DNA of 54,171 nucleotides, taken from positions 1-54,171 of the forward strand of contig NZ_JASCXX010000031.1 in NCBI RefSeq assembly GCF_030012215.1, given 5' to 3'. The number at the start of each line of letters is the position of its first letter. The first letter of the stretch is position 1. A program made the position numbers and the translations under genes. The notes below the pieces were generated by a model. It had not been told where the DNA came from and did no database searches. It was given only the letters and a program-made list of their open reading frames with translations. This document shows, piece after piece, positions 51,397-54,171 of the stretch. This DNA comes from Anaerobaca lacustris. Lineage in GTDB: Bacteria > Planctomycetota > Phycisphaerae > Sedimentisphaerales > Anaerobacaceae.

Positions 51397-54171
51397 TCAA
51401 TGACCGCTTTGCGTCTGGAGGATTTCAGAGATCTGCAAGCGTTCCTCCGGCGTCAACACGTTGGCGCTTCGGTCGATCTGGCGGGCACGGTCCAGATACT
51501 GCCCGGCCTGATCGATTTCGCCGAGCTCCGCACAAACGCGGCCTAACTTCACGAGCGTCCTGGCCTGGCGGCGCAAATCTAAAGCCGACACCGACAGTTT
51601 CAGCAGTCGTTCGAGATCGCGCCGGGCATCGCTGAGCCGGCCCTCCATCTGGGCCAGAATGGTCGCCCGCGTATCGAGAAGAGGCAGATCGTCCGGCGCC
51701 AGGCGCACGCCGCGATTGGCCAGTTCCAAGGCCTCGGCAAAGCCCTGATGACGCTCCTGAATGATCCAGGCGAGGCCGTTGAGGACCGGCACTTCGTTCG
51801 GATTGTCCTTTAGCAATTCCCGGTAGATCTGCTCGGCCCGCTCGATATCGCCGACCTGATACAGGCTGGAAGCCAGCATCAAGCGAACCTGCATGGAGCC
51901 GGGCAAGAGGGTCGCCGCATGTTCGCAGAGCTTCACCCCCTCCTTCCTGAGCGCCATCGAATCTTGTGAGATCAAGGCCTCGGCCGCTCGCAGGACCGTC
52001 GTCGGATTCTGCTCTTCGGCTGCGATGTAGGCGGGGCTGATGCCCTCAAGCTCCTCCCATCGCTCCAGCGACAACCGCCACAGGAATCGCGCGTGGACCA
52101 CCGCCTGATTCTTCGGGGCGATCTGCTCGGCCCGCTCGATCCACTGCTCGGCCTGCTCCGGATCGCCGGCCAGGCGATACAGGTCCGCCAGGGTCAACAG
52201 CGGGACGATCCGGCCGCTGCCCGGCTCGCTTTGCACGTAGGCCCTCAGCTCGGGGATCGCCGCCTTTGTCTGGTTCATGGCGACCAGCAGGCGCGACCGC
52301 GAAAGCAGCAGCGCCTCATTGCCCGGTTCGCGACGCAGGGCCGATTCCAGCCGCGTTCGCGCCTCATCGAGCAGACGCTGATCGTCACTGCGCATCGCCG
52401 CATTGACGAACACGTTGCGCGCCTCGACATGGTTCGGATCGGTCTGCAAAACCGATCGAGCCAACTGGATCGCCATCGGCGTATACCCGGCCGCCAGTTC
52501 GGCCCGGGCCCGGGCCGTCAGCAGCGCGGCGTTGTTCGGATTGGCCTCCAAGGCGCGAATGGCATAATCGCAGGCCGCTCGAAACTCGCCCTGCCTCATC
52601 GCCAGACCGATCAGGGCCAGGTGCGAGTTGACCGAAGTTGGCTCGAGTTTCACGGCCTCTTCGAGCCTCTCTCTGGCGCTGCGAATGGCTTGCGGTGTCG
52701 GGTCTTCCAGCACCTGCTGGGCCCGGATGGTGGCCAGTTCGGCGTCCAGCGGCAGTTGCGCTTCCAGCGCGGTCAGCAGCTCAACCGCCCTGGCTCGATC
52801 CGACGGTTGAGCCCGCACGAACAGCAGCCGCATCAATGCCCGCTGGAGCCGCACGTTCTGAGGATACGCCGCCAAGCCCTCTTCCAAGATCGCGATGCCC
52901 TCGTCGAGCCTCTCGGCGCCCGCATAGAAACCGCCCAGCAGTTCGTATCCCGCCACACGATTGTCCTCGAAACCGATCAGCTTGCGATAGTCCTGCTCGG
53001 CCCGCTCAAGATCGCCCTCTTCGGCCAGGAAGACCGCCCGCATCCAGTAGGCCTCGAAGCTCTCTTGATCGGCGACGTATCCATGTATGACGTCCAGGGC
53101 CTCGGCATGGCGTCCTTCGGACCGCAAGATCGACGCCGTTACCGCTGCAAGCGTCCGCAACTGCGGCGCGATGGCCCGCGCCTCTCCGAGATACCGAAGC
53201 GCCTGCGCGGCATCCTTGCTCTGCTCGTACAGCAAGCGCGCCAACTCGATTCGCCCGCTGGCATCCTGATCGTCGTTGGAGACCTTCAGCTTCAGTTCAT
53301 CCATCGCCCGGATCAGGTCCCCCGTGCCAACCGCTACGCGAACCTGCCACGCACTGGTGGCGGCGGGGTCCATCCGAACCTGCTGGAGCACCCGCTGGGC
53401 CTCGGCGAAGCGGCCTTGCCTCTGAAGCAGGGCCAGCAACCTCTCGGCCAGTTCCGTCGCCGCCGGATTGGCCGCGAGCCCCTGTCGACAGGTCTGTTCG
53501 AGCCGCGGCCAGTCCCCCAGTCGTTCGTACATCTGGGCCAGCAGTGACGCCGGCACCGACCATGCCGGATTGGCACGGACACAATGCCCGAGCAGGTCGG
53601 CAATCCCCTGCTGCTTTGCACGCCAGTCGTCCGAGCCCAGCCACAACGCCGCCTGATGCAGACGCCACCACAGGCCGCCTTCGCCCTCGGCCTTGCGCAG
53701 CTCGCCGACCAGCGCCTCGGCCGCCGCCGAGTCCTCCTGAATCTCGCGGACGCTCAGCAGCAGCAAACGGGCCTGAATCTCATGCTCGTCCTCGGCGGCC
53801 AATCTTCTGAGGATGTCGATCCCCACCGCACGGTCGCCGTAGACCAGTTCCAACAGGGCCAGCTTGATCGATACCGATCGCTTCTCGTCGGCCTCGACGG
53901 CCGTCAGTCCCTCCTGCAAACGGTTGCGAGCCGCTTCGTAATCACCGGCGGTAACCAGGAGGTCCGACAGGACCAGCCACGGCTCGGCCGCCTCGGGATG
54001 GTGCGCGCACGCCGCCTCACAGACGCTGACCGCTTCACTGGCACGATCGTTCGCTATATAATGGCGGACAAGCTGCATTCGGGCCCGCAGCGGCTCGCTG
54101 CACTCTTCAATCGCCCGCGTCAATTCGTTCTCCGCCTCCTGTGGCCCGCCGATATGGCCGGCGAGGATCGC
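51397..54171 (-). CDS. Very long TPR-repeat protein, N-terminus beyond window
   Basis: At least 924 codons, open to the right edge; the TTG at 54123 is only an internal codon since the frame continues to 54171. The product is nearly all tetratricopeptide repeats: pairs of antiparallel helices of ~34 residues with the W/L/G/A/P pattern (EAAEPWLVLSDLLVTAGDYEAA, LRTLAAVTASILRSEGRHAE, DRAEQIYRELLKDNPNEV-like segments). The final repeats (VPVLNGLAWIIQERHQGFAEAL, LPLLDTRATILAQMEGRLSD) match the PEP-CTERM-type TPR proteins such as PrsT. It is likely a periplasmic or membrane scaffold for exopolysaccharide or secretion, inferred only from repeat class. The stop is followed by a strong bidirectional terminator. 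Confidence 0.85.
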   Translation of the reverse strand, partial: AILAGHIGGPQEAENELTRAIEECSEPLRARMQLVRHYIANDRASEAVSVCEAACAHHPEAAEPWLVLSDLLVTAGDYEAARNRLQEGLTAVEADEKRSVSIKLALLELVYGDRAVGIDILRRLAAEDEHEIQARLLLLSVREIQEDSAAAEALVGELRKAEGEGGLWWRLHQAALWLGSDDWRAKQQGIADLLGHCVRANPAWSVPASLLAQMYERLGDWPRLEQTCRQGLAANPAATELAERLLALLQRQGRFAEAQRVLQQVRMDPAATSAWQVRVAVGTGDLIRAMDELKLKVSNDDQDASGRIELARLLYEQSKDAAQALRYLGEARAIAPQLRTLAAVTASILRSEGRHAEALDVIHGYVADQESFEAYWMRAVFLAEEGDLERAEQDYRKLIGFEDNRVAGYELLGGFYAGAERLDEGIAILEEGLAAYPQNVRLQRALMRLLFVRAQPSDRARAVELLTALEAQLPLDAELATIRAQQVLEDPTPQAIRSARERLEEAVKLEPTSVNSHLALIGLAMRQGEFRAACDYAIRALEANPNNAALLTARARAELAAGYTPMAIQLARSVLQTDPNHVEARNVFVNAAMRSDDQRLLDEARTRLESALRREPGNEALLLSRSRLLVAMNQTKAAIPELRAYVQSEPGSGRIVPLLTLADLYRLAGDPEQAEQWIERAEQIAPKNQAVVHARFLWRLSLERWEELEGISPAYIAAEEQNPTTVLRAAEALISQDSMALRKEGVKLCEHAATLLPGSMQVRLMLASSLYQVGDIERAEQIYRELLKDNPNEVPVLNGLAWIIQERHQGFAEALELANRGVRLAPDDLPLLDTRATILAQMEGRLSDARRDLERLLKLSVSALDLRRQARTLVKLGRVCAELGEIDQAGQYLDRARQIDRSANVLTPEERLQISEILQTQSGH

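Overview
The window reads as a piece of a GC-rich chromosome from a planctomycete, most likely class Phycisphaerae near Sedimentisphaerales. This is inferred from gene content, not from a database search. The clues are two H-X9-DG type pseudopilins with the [11 protein letters not shown] signal, two giant secreted LamG / F5-8C proteins, beta-helix and DUF4097-like surface proteins, a histone H1-like Hc1 protein, and tig followed by two clpP genes. Gene density is high, with many short same-strand runs. Most genes have clear Shine-Dalgarno sites, and several sigma-70-like promoters can be read directly.

Layout. 1-3.0 kb (minus): an FRG-domain gene running off the left edge, preceded by a serine beta-lactamase-like / DUF4185 fusion. 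3.1-6.7 kb (plus): small secreted proteins, a glyoxalase II and a beta-propeller-like protein, plus a candidate small RNA at 3.86-3.98 kb with its own promoter and terminator. 7.2-11.0 kb: the first LamG giant and a pseudopilin. 11.0-16.5 kb: M14 carboxypeptidase (minus), a beta-phosphoglucomutase-like HAD enzyme coupled to an EamA transporter (plus), then a putative glycosyltransferase and a SAF-type dehydrogenase (minus). 16.9-22.7 kb (minus): an AsmA-like protein, a lipoprotein and an alpha/beta hydrolase that is frameshifted in this sequence. 22.9-29.0 kb (plus): a conserved box with a structured leader, a small secreted protein, a beta-helix protein and the second LamG giant. 29.1-36.3 kb: a lipid-kinase-like protein, an entericidin-like lipoprotein, membrane-anchored Pcm (minus), a DUF4097 lipoprotein, a Tat-exported TIM-barrel isomerase, a second pseudopilin (minus) and two envelope proteins, one internally duplicated. 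36.6-41.5 kb: tRNA-Gly, a structured leader, tig-clpP-clpP and a lipoprotein; converging on these, a small Lys-rich protein and a PgeF-type laccase-domain protein. 41.6-45.3 kb: a polysaccharide-lyase-like / FAD oxidoreductase fusion divergent from a LysR regulator across a clear dyad. 45.4-50.0 kb (plus): HAD phosphatase, LolA-like protein, a large protein with an embedded HPr-like domain, flavodoxin, Hc1 and a FabZ-like dehydratase. 50.2-54.2 kb: a decayed coding fragment, a YdcF protein and a very long TPR protein running off the right edge.

Themes. Most of the window serves the cell envelope: secreted carbohydrate-recognition proteins, pseudopilins, lipoproteins, AsmA/LolA-type transport and surface beta-structures. 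It also holds sugar catabolism genes and a core protein-quality-control operon. I see no CRISPR array, rRNA, complete insertion sequence or prophage. Five genes are too short or too truncated to show up in routine ORF listings and were read directly: FRG (1-852), entericidin-like (30100-30240), the Lys-rich protein (41321-41488), Hc1 (49220-49393) and a 43-codon ORF (23881-24012). The least explained signals are a 42-bp box present at 3786 and 22950 in front of structured RNA candidates, the 517-residue HPr-like protein, the lyase-oxidoreductase fusion with its LysR gene, and the duplicated-domain protein at 35470.
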